Assembly: GCA_035552095.1 (NCBI GenBank)
Contig: DASZMA010000062.1
Span: 5,126 to 69,125 of the forward strand
Reading direction: 5' to 3'
Origin: Bog-473 sp035552095
Lineage (GTDB): Bacteria; Actinomycetota; Acidimicrobiia; Acidimicrobiales; RAAP-2
Length of the DNA stretch: 64,000 nucleotides
Part shown: positions 1 to 9,555 of the stretch, in pieces
Numbering within the stretch: the first letter of the stretch is position 1
Layout of the letters: each line of letters starts with the position of its first letter
Translations under genes and position numbers: made by a program
The notes under the pieces: generated by a model
What the model was told of the DNA's origin: nothing
Database searches by the model: none
The model's input: only the letters and a program-made list of their open reading frames with translations

Positions 1-267
1 GTGGGCATGGCGGCCACGCCTGACGGCGGCGGCTACTGGATGGTGGCCTCTGACGGAGGGATATTCAGTTTCGGCGACGCCCCGTTTTACGGGTCGACCG
101 GCGCACTCCAGCTGAACCAACCCATCGTTGGCATGACCCCCACCCCCGACGGTGGGGGCTACACGTTCACGGCAGCTGATGGTGGCGTCTTCAATTTCGG
201 TGATGCGCGGTTCTACGGGAGTCTCGGCGGCCTAGGCCTCGACGACATCGTGGGCATCACCCATTGA
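1..267 (+). CDS. C-terminal part of a W-G repeat surface protein (5' end outside window)
   Basis: The reading frame is open to the left edge, so only the last 88 codons are seen. They contain two repeats of about 36 residues built on GGGYWMVASDGGIFSFGDA and GGGYTFTAADGGVFNFGDA, each followed by a FYGS motif. Such Gly/Trp/Phe repeats are common at the C-terminus of secreted or surface proteins of Acidimicrobiia and probably form a beta-propeller-like or beta-helical tail. The catalytic or anchoring part, if any, lies outside the window. The stop codon overlaps the 3' end of the convergent VOC gene by 11 bases. Function beyond cell-surface display is not inferable. Confidence 0.75.
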   Translation: MGMAATPDGGGYWMVASDGGIFSFGDAPFYGSTGALQLNQPIVGMTPTPDGGGYTFTAADGGVFNFGDARFYGSLGGLGLDDIVGITH

Positions 268-697
268 GGTCCATCAGCTCGACCCGCACCCCGTCGGGAT
301 CGGTGCAGTAGACGAACTCAAGCGGTGTTCCGCCGAAGTCGATGGTGGTCCGGCTGGACGCCACCACGGTGCCGCCGAGCTCGACCACCTTGGCCGCCAC
401 CGCCTCGACGTCGGCCACCCGGAAGGACAGGTGGGTCAGGCCGAGCTGGTTGACGGCCCGTCGCACCTTGTCGCCGAAGGGCGTGGGTTCGGAGAAGGCC
501 AGCAGCTCAATGGCCACCGTCCCCTTCCGGATGAACTGGGAGGTCACCGAGACGTCGGGCAGGTCCATCAACTGGGCGAATTCAGACCCGATGACGTGGG
601 ATTCGGCCTTCTCGAAGCCGAGGGCGTCGCAGTAGAAGCGCAGGGAGGTATCGAGGTCGCTGACGCAGATGCCGAAGTGGGAGAAGGTCGGTTCCAT
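257..697 (-). CDS. VOC family protein, methylmalonyl-CoA epimerase-like
   Basis: 146 residues from an ATG at 697. The protein begins with the FSHFGICVSDLDTSLRFY strand-helix of glyoxalase/bleomycin-resistance (VOC) folds and ends with YCTDPDGVRVELMDL, the second VOC half with its metal-ligand Glu. Two VOC modules in about 146 residues fits a methylmalonyl-CoA epimerase or a general lyase/dioxygenase member. It lies back to back, 46 bp away, with a methylmalonyl-CoA mutase gene, which favours the epimerase reaction (2S to 2R methylmalonyl-CoA) in propionyl-CoA use. The family is broad, so the substrate is inferred from context only. Confidence 0.7.
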   Translation of the reverse strand: MEPTFSHFGICVSDLDTSLRFYCDALGFEKAESHVIGSEFAQLMDLPDVSVTSQFIRKGTVAIELLAFSEPTPFGDKVRRAVNQLGLTHLSFRVADVEAVAAKVVELGGTVVASSRTTIDFGGTPLEFVYCTDPDGVRVELMDLNG

Positions 698-743
698 GGG
701 CCCAGTCTGGCCTCCCCGCCCCCACGTCCGTAGTGTCAGAGTC

Positions 744-2342
<1,599 letters not shown>

Positions 2343-2344
2343 GG

Positions 2345-2791
2345 ATGGCCCGCCCACCCGTGAGTCGATCCTCGGTCCGGCCCCGGGGCCAGCGCATGGC
2401 GCGGCTCAGGCCGATTGGTCTCCTGTGTGATGTCGTCGTCGTTCTCCTCTTCGTCGGCATCGGCCGGTCGAACCACCACCACGGGCTACGCCTCGGGGGC
2501 TTCGTCTCGACCACGTGGCCGTTCGCCATCGGACTCGGCCTCGGGTGGCTGGTCGTCACCGTCTGGCCTGGCGCGGCACCCGGTGGCGGATCATCCGTGA
2601 AGGGCGGGATGGTGGTCACCGTCACGACCGTGGCGGTGGGAATGATCCTGCGGGTCTGGGCCGGACAGGGCACGGCCGTCGCCTTTGTCATTGTCGCTCT
2701 GGTCTTTCTCGGCGCGACCATGACCGGCTGGCGCTTCCTGATGGCGCACGTCAACCGGAGGAAGCCGGCCAAGGCCGGGTCCCCTCAGTAG
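2345..2791 (+). CDS. DUF3054 family membrane protein
   Basis: 148 residues starting 2 nt after the mutase stop; a second ATG at 2396 is possible. Four hydrophobic segments (about residues 24-40, 56-74, 88-104 and 112-132) and the motifs GRSNHHHG, TTWPFAIGLGLGWL, GMILRVWAGQGTAVAFVIVAL and GWR are those of DUF3054, a small integral membrane family frequent in actinobacteria and haloarchaea. The function is unknown. Spacing suggests co-transcription with the mutase, but no functional link is established. Its last 7 bases overlap the convergent gamma-glutamyltransferase gene. Confidence 0.8.
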   Translation: MARPPVSRSSVRPRGQRMARLRPIGLLCDVVVVLLFVGIGRSNHHHGLRLGGFVSTTWPFAIGLGLGWLVVTVWPGAAPGGGSSVKGGMVVTVTTVAVGMILRVWAGQGTAVAFVIVALVFLGATMTGWRFLMAHVNRRKPAKAGSPQ

Positions 2792-4398
2792 GCCAGGGCG
2801 ATCGACTCCCGCCGCCAGTCGGCGGCACTCATCAAGGCCCCTGAGGTGTGGTCGATGGCGATGGCCTGGCCCGATCCGAACAGTTCGTCAATGACCCGGA
2901 CCTGGTGGCCGCGTGCCTCGAGTTCCTGGCGGAGGGCCGGGTCGACCGGACCGTATAGGGCTTCGAAATCGATCGAGGCTTGGTCAGACGACCCGAGGAA
3001 GCGGGGAGCGTCGACGGCCTGCTGAATATTGAGACCGAAGTCCATGACGTTGACCATCATCTGGCGCACGGTCTCGACCCGCGTTCTGCCTCCGGGACTC
3101 CCGACGATCAGGCTGAGTTGTCCGTCCCCGTCGAAGACCATCCCCAGGCACGGGTTCTGTTCGATGCGCCCACCGGGAATGATCCGGTTGGCTCCGACAC
3201 CGTGGGCATAGGCAAAGTAGAGGCTGCTGTTGGCCATGATCCCCGTTGGGCCGGCCACCGCTGCGGTGCCGAAGAGGGTTCCCACCGTCTGCATGAGGTG
3301 AACGGCATTGCCCTCATCGTCCACCACCGCCAGCGTGATGGTGTCCTCCTGCGATGGGATCAAGGTGCGGACCGCCGAAGCCGTCGACCCGATCCGGGAG
3401 CGCATGTCGGCGACATGCTCGGCCGAAAGCATCCAATTGATCACCGCGGGATCGACCTTGTCGCCGAGGTACTGGACTCGATCGGCACTGACGTGCTTGG
3501 CCGATTCGACGCTGGTGTGCAGGTAGTCAGGATCGAGCGGTCCATTGAACGGCCCGTACGAGTCCAGCAGCTGTAAGCCGGAGGCGAACGAGACGTCCCC
3601 GAAGGGGGCGGGGGCGGACAGGACCAGGTGATCGCGGAACCCGACGGATAAGGGCTGGTGCCAACTGGGCCGGTAGCCGGCCAGGTCCTCCCCTGTGAGT
3701 ACGCCGCCGTGCTGCTGATAGAACGCAACCAGGGCACCGGCGGTCTCACCCTGGGTCACTTCTTGGGCCCCGTTGCGAGCGATGCGCTCGAGGGTGGTGG
3801 CCAGGTCGCGCTGGAGGAGGCGGTCGCCCGTTTGGAGTGGGCGGCCATTCGGCAGGAAGACCTGCGCACTGGCCGGCCATCGCCCGAGGCGGGTGGCGTT
3901 GTTGACCAGATGCCCGTGCAGTAGCTGTGAGACGGGAAATCCGTCGGAGGCCAGCGCGATGGCGGGTGCCAGCACCCGGCCCAGCGTCCATCGCCCTTTC
4001 TGCGAGAGAAGCTCCTCCCAGCCGGCGACGACGCCGGGCACCAGGCTCCCCAGTAGGGACCCGCCCGTCCGCTCCAACTGTCGCCAGTCGACGATTCCCG
4101 CGGCATCCGGCTGGAAAGAGGCTGGGTCGAGACCGGCCGGAACGGACCCGTGGAACTGCAGCACGGAAGTACGACCGGCGGCCCGTTCGTAGACGGTGGC
4201 CCAGCCCACGCCCCCGATGCTGCTCGAGAAGGGCTGCACGACAGCGCTCACGGCGGCCGCGGCCACCGCAGCATCTACCGCGTTCCCACCGGCGCGCAAC
4301 ACCTCGATCGCCGCCTGCGAGGCGAGGAGGTGTGGGGCCGACACGGCCCCGCGGAAACCCAGTGCCATTGGACGGGTCTGGAATGGTGAAGTGCTCAC
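2785..4398 (-). CDS. gamma-glutamyltransferase family protein (Ntn hydrolase)
   Basis: 537 residues, the usual length of bacterial GGT proenzymes. The N-terminal GNAVDAAVAAAAVSAVVQP segment, the autocleavage/nucleophile site at Thr353 (EDTITLAVVD, equivalent to Thr391 of E. coli GGT) and the oxyanion-loop motif GSPGG at 433-437 are all present, so the protein should self-process into large and small subunits. No signal peptide is obvious, which is unlike periplasmic E. coli GGT and suggests a cytoplasmic acylase-like member. GGT-family enzymes act on glutathione-type gamma-glutamyl bonds or on cephalosporin/theanine-type amides; the substrate is not set by sequence. A GGCT/AHS-type gene diverges from it. 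Confidence 0.88.
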   Translation of the reverse strand: MSTSPFQTRPMALGFRGAVSAPHLLASQAAIEVLRAGGNAVDAAVAAAAVSAVVQPFSSSIGGVGWATVYERAAGRTSVLQFHGSVPAGLDPASFQPDAAGIVDWRQLERTGGSLLGSLVPGVVAGWEELLSQKGRWTLGRVLAPAIALASDGFPVSQLLHGHLVNNATRLGRWPASAQVFLPNGRPLQTGDRLLQRDLATTLERIARNGAQEVTQGETAGALVAFYQQHGGVLTGEDLAGYRPSWHQPLSVGFRDHLVLSAPAPFGDVSFASGLQLLDSYGPFNGPLDPDYLHTSVESAKHVSADRVQYLGDKVDPAVINWMLSAEHVADMRSRIGSTASAVRTLIPSQEDTITLAVVDDEGNAVHLMQTVGTLFGTAAVAGPTGIMANSSLYFAYAHGVGANRIIPGGRIEQNPCLGMVFDGDGQLSLIVGSPGGRTRVETVRQMMVNVMDFGLNIQQAVDAPRFLGSSDQASIDFEALYGPVDPALRQELEARGHQVRVIDELFGSGQAIAIDHTSGALMSAADWRRESIALAY

Positions 4399-4587
4399 CG
4401 ATTGGCGTACCGACGTCCGTCCATCATGAGCCCATACTGTCGCGTCGCCGGCCGGCCCCGGGCCATTCGGGGAAAAGGAAATCGGCCACCAGCGGTGCTG
4501 GCGACCGCAATGACTCGTTGCTCGGTGGATTCAGCTGTGCCGGCAACTCGCCGAAGACGATGTCGAGCAGTGTTTATGCTGGCACGC

Positions 4588-4998
4588 GTGAGCGAGACGG
4601 TGCGGATGTTCGTCAATGGCGAGGCGATGTCCGGAGGCTCGCTGCACTACGCGATAGCCGATGCCACCTTCCTGGGCCAGCGATCGACCGCCCCCGGCTA
4701 CCGGTTCTTCTCGGTCCGGGACGAGTTTCCCGGGCTCCACCCCGTTGCGCAAGGCGGTCGGACCGTGCCCGGGGAGCTCTACGAGGTCACCTACCAGATG
4801 CTCCGTGAACGACTACTGCCGAACGAGCCCAGGGAACTGGAACTGGGAGTGATCGAGCTGGACAACGGAGAGGGCTCGCTCTCCATGCGCATGCGAGAGG
4901 ACGCGCTCGGCCTGCCCGGCGTGGTCGACATCAGCGACCGTGGAGGTTGGAGATCTCACCAGCAGGGCACGAGTGATTCCGGGCCCGGAGCGTCGTGA
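4588..4998 (+). CDS. stand-alone allophanate-hydrolase C-domain / GGCT-like protein
   Basis: 136 residues from GTG 4588. TATGCT at 4575-4580 lies 7 nt upstream, a leaderless arrangement; an ATG at 4576 inside that hexamer is the alternative. Motifs MFVNGEAMSGGSLHYAI, GYRFFSVRDEFPGL, GELYEV, LELGVIELDNG and VVDISDRGGWRSH are those of the allophanate hydrolase C-terminal (AHS-related) family, whose fold resembles gamma-glutamylcyclotransferase. In AtzF that domain decarboxylates N-carboxycarbamate. Here it is a separate protein with no amidase domain or urea carboxylase nearby, so a urea role is doubtful. It diverges from a GGT gene 189 bp away, which makes gamma-glutamyl chemistry an alternative. 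Confidence 0.75.
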   Translation: MSETVRMFVNGEAMSGGSLHYAIADATFLGQRSTAPGYRFFSVRDEFPGLHPVAQGGRTVPGELYEVTYQMLRERLLPNEPRELELGVIELDNGEGSLSMRMREDALGLPGVVDISDRGGWRSHQQGTSDSGPGAS

Positions 4999-5052
4999 CG
5001 GTCAGGGGATTCGACCCGCTGGGCTGCGGCAATGCTGCGGCATGGACGTGAC

Positions 5053-6024
5053 ATGCGCGCCGTAGTGGTCGCTGCGTTCGGGGGCCCAGAAGTGCTCCAA
5101 GTGGTCGACCAGGCGTCCCCCGAACCCGGGCCGGGAGAGTTGCTGGTCGAGGTGGCCGTTGCTGGCGTGAATTTTCGCGATCTGCTCCACCGCACCGGCA
5201 CGTTCGGCGCGGTCCTCCCTTTCGTGGCCGGCACTGAAGGCGCGGGGCGTGTCGTGCGGGTCGGCGAATCGGTGGGCGGCTTCCGACCGGGCGACCGGGT
5301 GGCGTGGAAGTCCGGGGCGAGCTATGCGGACCAGGTCGTGGTCCACGCCAGCGAGTCGGTGGTCATTCCCGAGGACGTGAGCGACTTGCAGGCCGCCGCA
5401 TCGCTGCTCCAGGGCCTGACCGCGCACTTCCTGACCATGACAACATTCCCGATTTCCCCGGGGGATGTCGCTCTCGTGCACGCGGCGGCGGGAGGGGTGG
5501 GCTCCCTCCTAAGCCAGATGGTCACCCGGCGCGGCGGCAGGGTGATCGGCACCGTCTCCAGCCCGGAAAAGGAGGCTGCGGCCAGGGCGGCCGGGGCTGA
5601 CGAGGTGATCCGGTACGAGGACCCCGGCGTCGACGTGGCCGCCCTGGTCCGTGAGATGACCGACGGGCGAGGGGTCGACGTCGTCTATGACGGGGTGGCG
5701 AAGACGACGTTCGATGCCAGTCTGGCCGCCTGCCGGACGCGAGGCATGCTTGTCCTGTACGGAGGCTCAAGCGGGGCGGTCCCGCCATTCGAGATCATGC
5801 GTCTCATGCATTCGGGGTCGATCGGGCTGTCGCGGCCGAGTGTGCGGGACTTCACAGCCGCCCGGGATGAATTCGATGCTCGAGCCAATGAGCTGTTCGG
5901 GTGGATCGCCGCCGGTGCGCTCACGCTGGCGATTGACCAACGGGACGGCCTCGAGGCGGCGGCAGAGGCCCAACGCGCGCTGGAAAGCCGCCAGTCGGTC
6001 GGCAAGATCGTTCTGGTCGTGTGA
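5053..6024 (+). CDS. NADPH:quinone reductase-like MDR oxidoreductase
   Basis: 323 residues if started at ATG 5053 (MRAVVVAAFGGPEVLQ, the normal family start); ATG 5032 would add seven unlikely residues. It has a GroES-like N-domain (GVNFRDLLHRTG, GTEGAGRV, GDRVAW) and a Rossmann domain with AAAGGVGS as dinucleotide loop. The zinc-ligand Cys residues of alcohol dehydrogenases are missing, as in zinc-independent quinone oxidoreductases. It probably uses NADPH to reduce quinones or enones in the cytoplasm. It stands alone between an AHS-like gene and a convergent threonine aldolase gene. Confidence 0.85.
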   Translation: MRAVVVAAFGGPEVLQVVDQASPEPGPGELLVEVAVAGVNFRDLLHRTGTFGAVLPFVAGTEGAGRVVRVGESVGGFRPGDRVAWKSGASYADQVVVHASESVVIPEDVSDLQAAASLLQGLTAHFLTMTTFPISPGDVALVHAAAGGVGSLLSQMVTRRGGRVIGTVSSPEKEAAARAAGADEVIRYEDPGVDVAALVREMTDGRGVDVVYDGVAKTTFDASLAACRTRGMLVLYGGSSGAVPPFEIMRLMHSGSIGLSRPSVRDFTAARDEFDARANELFGWIAAGALTLAIDQRDGLEAAAEAQRALESRQSVGKIVLVV

Positions 6025-6077
6025 CGTAGGGGACGCAGGAGGCGTTGCCGGTCGGTCGGGAACCGCCACTGGCCCGA

Positions 6078-7187
6078 TTATGGGGAGGCGGAGCCTTCCT
6101 CTGGGAGCGCAAACTCCGCATCGGCGGCCAGCATCCGGCACAGGATCGGGCCGGCCGCGGCAATGTGGTCGTCGGTGAGGTCGAGATGCGTGACGGCCCG
6201 GACCACGGTCGGCGAGATGGCACCCAGCAGCACGCCCTGTTGGGCCGCCTCGGCCACGAACACATTTGCCTTACGTACCGAGAAGAGGACCACGTTCGTC
6301 TCCACCAACTCGGCCTTGACCCGATCGGGTGCCGCCTGGCTGAGGGCGTGAGCCAGTTCCTTGGCGCGCCGGTGGTCCTCAACGAGTCGTTCGAGGTGGT
6401 GGTGGAGTGCATGGAGGCCGCCGGCGGCCAGAATGCCTGATTGCCGCATGGCGCCGCCGAGCTGCCGGCGAATGGCCCGAGCCTTTGGGGCGTGTTCTGC
6501 GTTCGTCACTACCAGGGAACCGACGGGGGCTCCCAGGCCCTTCGACAGGCACACCGAGAGAGTGGCGAAGCGGCGGCCGTACTCTTCCAGGCTGATACCG
6601 GTCGCCACGGCTGCGTTCCAAATCCGGGCCCCGTCACAGTGGAGGGCCACGCCGAGTGGTGCCGTGAGTTCGACCAGGGCATCAATCTCCGCCAGTCTCC
6701 AGGGGCGACCACTCGAGCGGACGTGCGTGTTCTCAATGGCCACGGCCCTCGTTTCGACCATCGAATAGTTCGATCCGTTCCCGTTCGGGCCGGAAGGGTC
6801 GACTCTAAGTTGAGCGGCCACCGTGGCGGCGCGGAGAACTCCTCCGTCGTTGACCAGCGTCCTCGTTTGAATGCCGCCGACGGCGGCCAGTGAGCCCATT
6901 TCGAACGTGACGACATGGCTGTCGTTGTCCGCCAGGATCTCCGATCCCGGCTCGGCCGACAATCGCAGCGCGATGTTGTTACCCATGGACCCCGACGGCA
7001 CGAAGATCGCCGCTTCATGGCCGAACCTGGCCGCCACTTCCTCCTCCAGGGCTCGCACGGTCGGGTCCTCGCCAAACTGGTCGTCACCCACGTCGGCCCA
7101 TGCCATGGCCTGGCGCATGGCCGGCGTCGGTCGGGTGACGGTGTCGCTGCGAAGGTCGACCGGGAGGTCGACGGAGAGGTCGGACAT
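6078..7187 (-). CDS. ltaE: low-specificity L-threonine aldolase (copy 1)
   Basis: 369 residues. The N-terminus VDLRSDTVTRPTPAMRQAM and GEDPTVRALEEE are diagnostic of low-specificity threonine aldolases. PLP is held by Lys216 in LSKGLGAPVGS, with Asp185 (HCDGAR) at the ring nitrogen and His91 as stacking residue. The reaction is L-threonine or L-allo-threonine to glycine plus acetaldehyde. On the minus strand TATATC (revcomp of 7196-7201) precedes the ATG by 8 nt, giving a leaderless promoter candidate. A second aldolase is at 53723-54742. The gene is convergent with the quinone oxidoreductase and divergent from the iclR gene. Confidence 0.9.
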   Translation of the reverse strand: MSDLSVDLPVDLRSDTVTRPTPAMRQAMAWADVGDDQFGEDPTVRALEEEVAARFGHEAAIFVPSGSMGNNIALRLSAEPGSEILADNDSHVVTFEMGSLAAVGGIQTRTLVNDGGVLRAATVAAQLRVDPSGPNGNGSNYSMVETRAVAIENTHVRSSGRPWRLAEIDALVELTAPLGVALHCDGARIWNAAVATGISLEEYGRRFATLSVCLSKGLGAPVGSLVVTNAEHAPKARAIRRQLGGAMRQSGILAAGGLHALHHHLERLVEDHRRAKELAHALSQAAPDRVKAELVETNVVLFSVRKANVFVAEAAQQGVLLGAISPTVVRAVTHLDLTDDHIAAAGPILCRMLAADAEFALPEEGSASP

Positions 7188-7241
7188 TGGGTGAGGATAT
7201 AGGCCGCCCGAGACGTAGCATCTGCCTCCCGTGCTAGTTCA

Positions 7242-7256
7242 CGCGTTTGAAACGCG
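7242..7256. promoter_or_regulatory. perfect palindrome, probable IclR operator
   Basis: CGCGTTT-G-AAACGCG is a perfect 7-1-7 inverted repeat centred at 7249. It lies 29 bp upstream of the iclR ATG, between the divergent threonine aldolase and iclR genes. IclR-family proteins bind 13-15-bp palindromes as dimers and usually control their own gene, so autoregulation is the natural reading. Binding is inferred. Confidence 0.6.
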
Positions 7257-7285
7257 AGCCATTGGTTGCCGACTCTGGAGGATTC

Positions 7286-7996
7286 ATGCCTGACCCAGCC
7301 AAGCCGGAGGCGCTGCGAGGCTCGCAGACGCTGGCCCGGGGTCTTCGCATCCTCCGGGCCCTACGTGAGGCGCCGAGCGGGCTTTCGGTGGCCGAGCTGG
7401 TTCGTGGACTCGAGTTGCATCGGCCGATCGTGACGCGTCTGCTGGTGACGCTGGAGGACGAGGGGTACGTGGAGCGAACCGAGACGTTGGCCTACCGGCT
7501 CGGTCCCGAACTGATCGCCTTGGGCAGAGCGGTGCGGTCCGACATGCGTGAGTTGGCGGCCACGGTGCTCCGAGGACTGGCCGAACAAGTGGGTGCGACG
7601 GTTGTCCTCGTCGTCCGCGACGGTGACCAGGCGGTCGTCATCAGCGTGGTCGAACCCATGCACACCGACCTGCGCCTTCTCTTCCGTCTCGGTTCGCGTC
7701 ACCTCCTGCGTCAGGGGGCAGAGGGCATGGCCATCCTGGCTGGGAACCCTCCGCAGAAGGGGGAGCGACCCGAGGTGGCGCACGCCCGCCGGTCGGGGTA
7801 CGTCGTCAGCGCGGGGGAGATCATGCCGGGCACCTGGGGTCTTGCCGTTCCGGTCATGACGGCGGGCGGTCGGTGCGAAATGAGCGTCGGCGTGATCTCG
7901 GCCCAGGCCCTGGACGAATCGAAGACGGCTCGGCTCGTGCGTGAGGTCACCGACGAGCTGGAACGGCGCCTGAGTCTGGGCGGGGAGCTGCATTGA
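7286..7996 (+). CDS. IclR family transcriptional regulator
   Basis: 236 residues from ATG 7286, which follows GGAGG at 7278-7282. An N-terminal winged helix (TLARGLRILRALREAPSGLS, LHRPIVTRLLVTLEDEGYV) is followed by the IclR effector domain (residues about 75-230). IclR proteins often control operons for aromatic or N-rich compounds, for example AllR for allantoin. The gene points at the large transport/catabolic operon starting at 8434, is 437 bp upstream of it, and has a palindrome just upstream of itself and two more in the gap. It is the best candidate for the operon's ligand-sensing regulator; whether it represses or activates cannot be told. Confidence 0.9.
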   Translation: MPDPAKPEALRGSQTLARGLRILRALREAPSGLSVAELVRGLELHRPIVTRLLVTLEDEGYVERTETLAYRLGPELIALGRAVRSDMRELAATVLRGLAEQVGATVVLVVRDGDQAVVISVVEPMHTDLRLLFRLGSRHLLRQGAEGMAILAGNPPQKGERPEVAHARRSGYVVSAGEIMPGTWGLAVPVMTAGGRCEMSVGVISAQALDESKTARLVREVTDELERRLSLGGELH

Positions 7997-8433
7997 CGAG
8001 TGGCGGTAGGGACGTTAATCTGTCGGTGACCGGTAGACGGATGCGACAACCGATAATCGGTCGAAATAGCGGAGCGGTTCTATTGGTTCGCGTCACCCGG
8101 GAAATCCGGAATAAGAACCTCACTCTTTGATCCTCTCCTTTCGGGATAATGGATGGTCGAAAGTGCGTCAACGGGGGGGAGCCAGGATGTTCCGTCCCAG
8201 CGCCCTGCTTCTCGTCGGTAACGAGCGTAGGTCCAGGCCAGACGCGGTAATGGGACCCCTATCCCGTCCGACGGGATAGCTGCGGGTGTCCGTGGCGGAG
8301 GCGATCGCCTGGGCTGGAAAGTCTGGGCATAGTTCATCCTTCATTCACTACTTTGTCCGGTCACCCCATACGGTTCATTGAGCCGAAACATTCGCCTCAT
8401 TTCCCGGAAACAGTCCACCGTTACCTTCCTCAT
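7997..8433 (+). promoter_or_regulatory. 437-bp regulatory gap with two palindromes before the catabolic operon
   Basis: No convincing gene is present; the composition is clearly less GC-rich than the flanks. It holds CCGAT-A-ATCGG at 8050-8060 and a perfect 9-3-9 inverted repeat CTATCCCGT-ccg-ACGGGATAG at 8259-8279. Neither is followed by a T-run, so they look like operators rather than terminators. TTACCT at 8421-8426, 7 nt before the ATG at 8434, can act as a -10 box for a leaderless transcript. I see no known riboswitch core in it. Confidence 0.5.
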
Positions 8434-8496
8434 ATGAGCCTCAAGGTGACCACCTACAGCACGGCCGGTCGATCCGACGGGAGCGGCGCTGGCTGA
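8434..8496 (+). CDS. putative 20-codon leader peptide
   Basis: ATG 8434 opens a 20-codon frame rich in Ser, Thr and Gly (MSLKVTTYSTAGRSDGSGAG). It ends in TGA at 8494-8496, which overlaps the ATG of the oxygenase gene as TGATG. A -10-like TTACCT lies 7 nt upstream, so the peptide would be the first coding part of a leaderless mRNA and would couple translation to the oxygenase, which lacks its own clear ribosome binding site. This could be a genuine coupling or attenuation device, or simply an N-terminal frame artefact. Not previously known to me. Confidence 0.4.
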   Translation: MSLKVTTYSTAGRSDGSGAG

Positions 8497-9485
8497 TGCC
8501 GGTGGCGTCGTTCTCGTTCCCCGCCATCGTCGAAGCCGGGCGCTCTTCCTCTCCTGAAGGGAAGAACCTCTTGGCTGCGCTCGACGCTGCGCTCATCGAT
8601 CCCGGTGCGTTCCGCCTCTCCGATCTGCCGCTGACCGAAGCGATGGTCGAAGAGATGCACCAGGTGACGGATGCGTTCTTTGAACTGCCGATGGACGTCA
8701 AGGCCACCTACCGCTACGTCGAGGACCAGTACGTGGGCTGGTGTGGGGGTGAGTTCCTGAGCCAGTACGGATCGGCTGACCGAAAGGAGATGTTCCACAT
8801 CGGGCCTCGGGTGGCGCCGACGCTGGCCGTGCACGGGAACAACGGTTCCGTGCCCGTCGCGGTGGTGGACATTGCCGAGCAGGCGCTGGCCACGTGTGCT
8901 CTGTGGCCAGCCGTTCCGGACGCGTTCATTGGCATCTGGCACGACTACTACGCCGCCATGCAGGGGGTGGCGGCCGGGCTCGGCTCGGCCCTGGCCGTCC
9001 TCCTCGGGGTCGATCCGGCGGAATGGTTTGCTGCCATGCAGGACAATTGGGCTGACTTGGCGGCCAACTACTACCCCCCACTCGGCGAGCGGGAGGGCGC
9101 GGCGGAGACCGTCTACAACGCCGCCCATCGGGATCTCACTGTCTTCACCATCCTGCATCAGGACCAGAGCCGGGCCGGCGGACTTTCGGTCCAGGCGGCC
9201 GACGGCTCGTGGGAACCGGTCGAGCCGGTGCCGGGCACCTACGTGGTGAACGTCGGCGAACTGCTCACGTACCTGAGCGGGGGACGATGGCGTGCGCCCC
9301 CCCACCAGGTCACTGTCACTTCGGACGGCGCACCGCAGCCGGTCGGGCGCATTTCCGTGCCGTTCTTCTACCGCCCGAACGACGAGCGGATTGTCCGTTC
9401 CTTCGTCGAGCCCGATGCCGCGCCCATTGCGGTGGGCGATTGGGTCCTGGACCGAAAACGCAAGGTGGCCTCGTCTGGAACCTGA
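8496..9485 (+). CDS. 2-oxoglutarate/Fe(II)-dependent oxygenase, isopenicillin N synthase-like
   Basis: 329 residues, the standard length of the IPNS/ACC-oxidase/thymine-7-hydroxylase superfamily. The double-stranded beta-helix is intact: His211 and Asp213 (AHRDLTVFTILHQD), distal His270 (RAPPHQVTV) for iron, and Arg285-x-Ser287 (GRISVPFFYRP) for 2-oxoglutarate. The expected reaction is hydroxylation or desaturation of a small molecule with O2 and 2-oxoglutarate. It is first in the operon with a heterocycle-type transporter and hydrolases. Thymine-7-hydroxylase-type methyl oxidation of a pyrimidine is one hypothesis. It is translationally coupled to the leader ORF. Confidence 0.85.
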   Translation: MPVASFSFPAIVEAGRSSSPEGKNLLAALDAALIDPGAFRLSDLPLTEAMVEEMHQVTDAFFELPMDVKATYRYVEDQYVGWCGGEFLSQYGSADRKEMFHIGPRVAPTLAVHGNNGSVPVAVVDIAEQALATCALWPAVPDAFIGIWHDYYAAMQGVAAGLGSALAVLLGVDPAEWFAAMQDNWADLAANYYPPLGEREGAAETVYNAAHRDLTVFTILHQDQSRAGGLSVQAADGSWEPVEPVPGTYVVNVGELLTYLSGGRWRAPPHQVTVTSDGAPQPVGRISVPFFYRPNDERIVRSFVEPDAAPIAVGDWVLDRKRKVASSGT

Positions 9486-9555
9486 CCCACGCGTGCCCCC
9501 AACAGACCTCGCCTTTACCTGAGCCCCACCCGATGCCGGAAGAACAACAACCCTG

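Noticed and set aside
7997..8433. Riboswitch in the operon gap
   Set aside because: The palindromes look like protein-binding sites, and I saw no thiamine, purine or preQ1 core.
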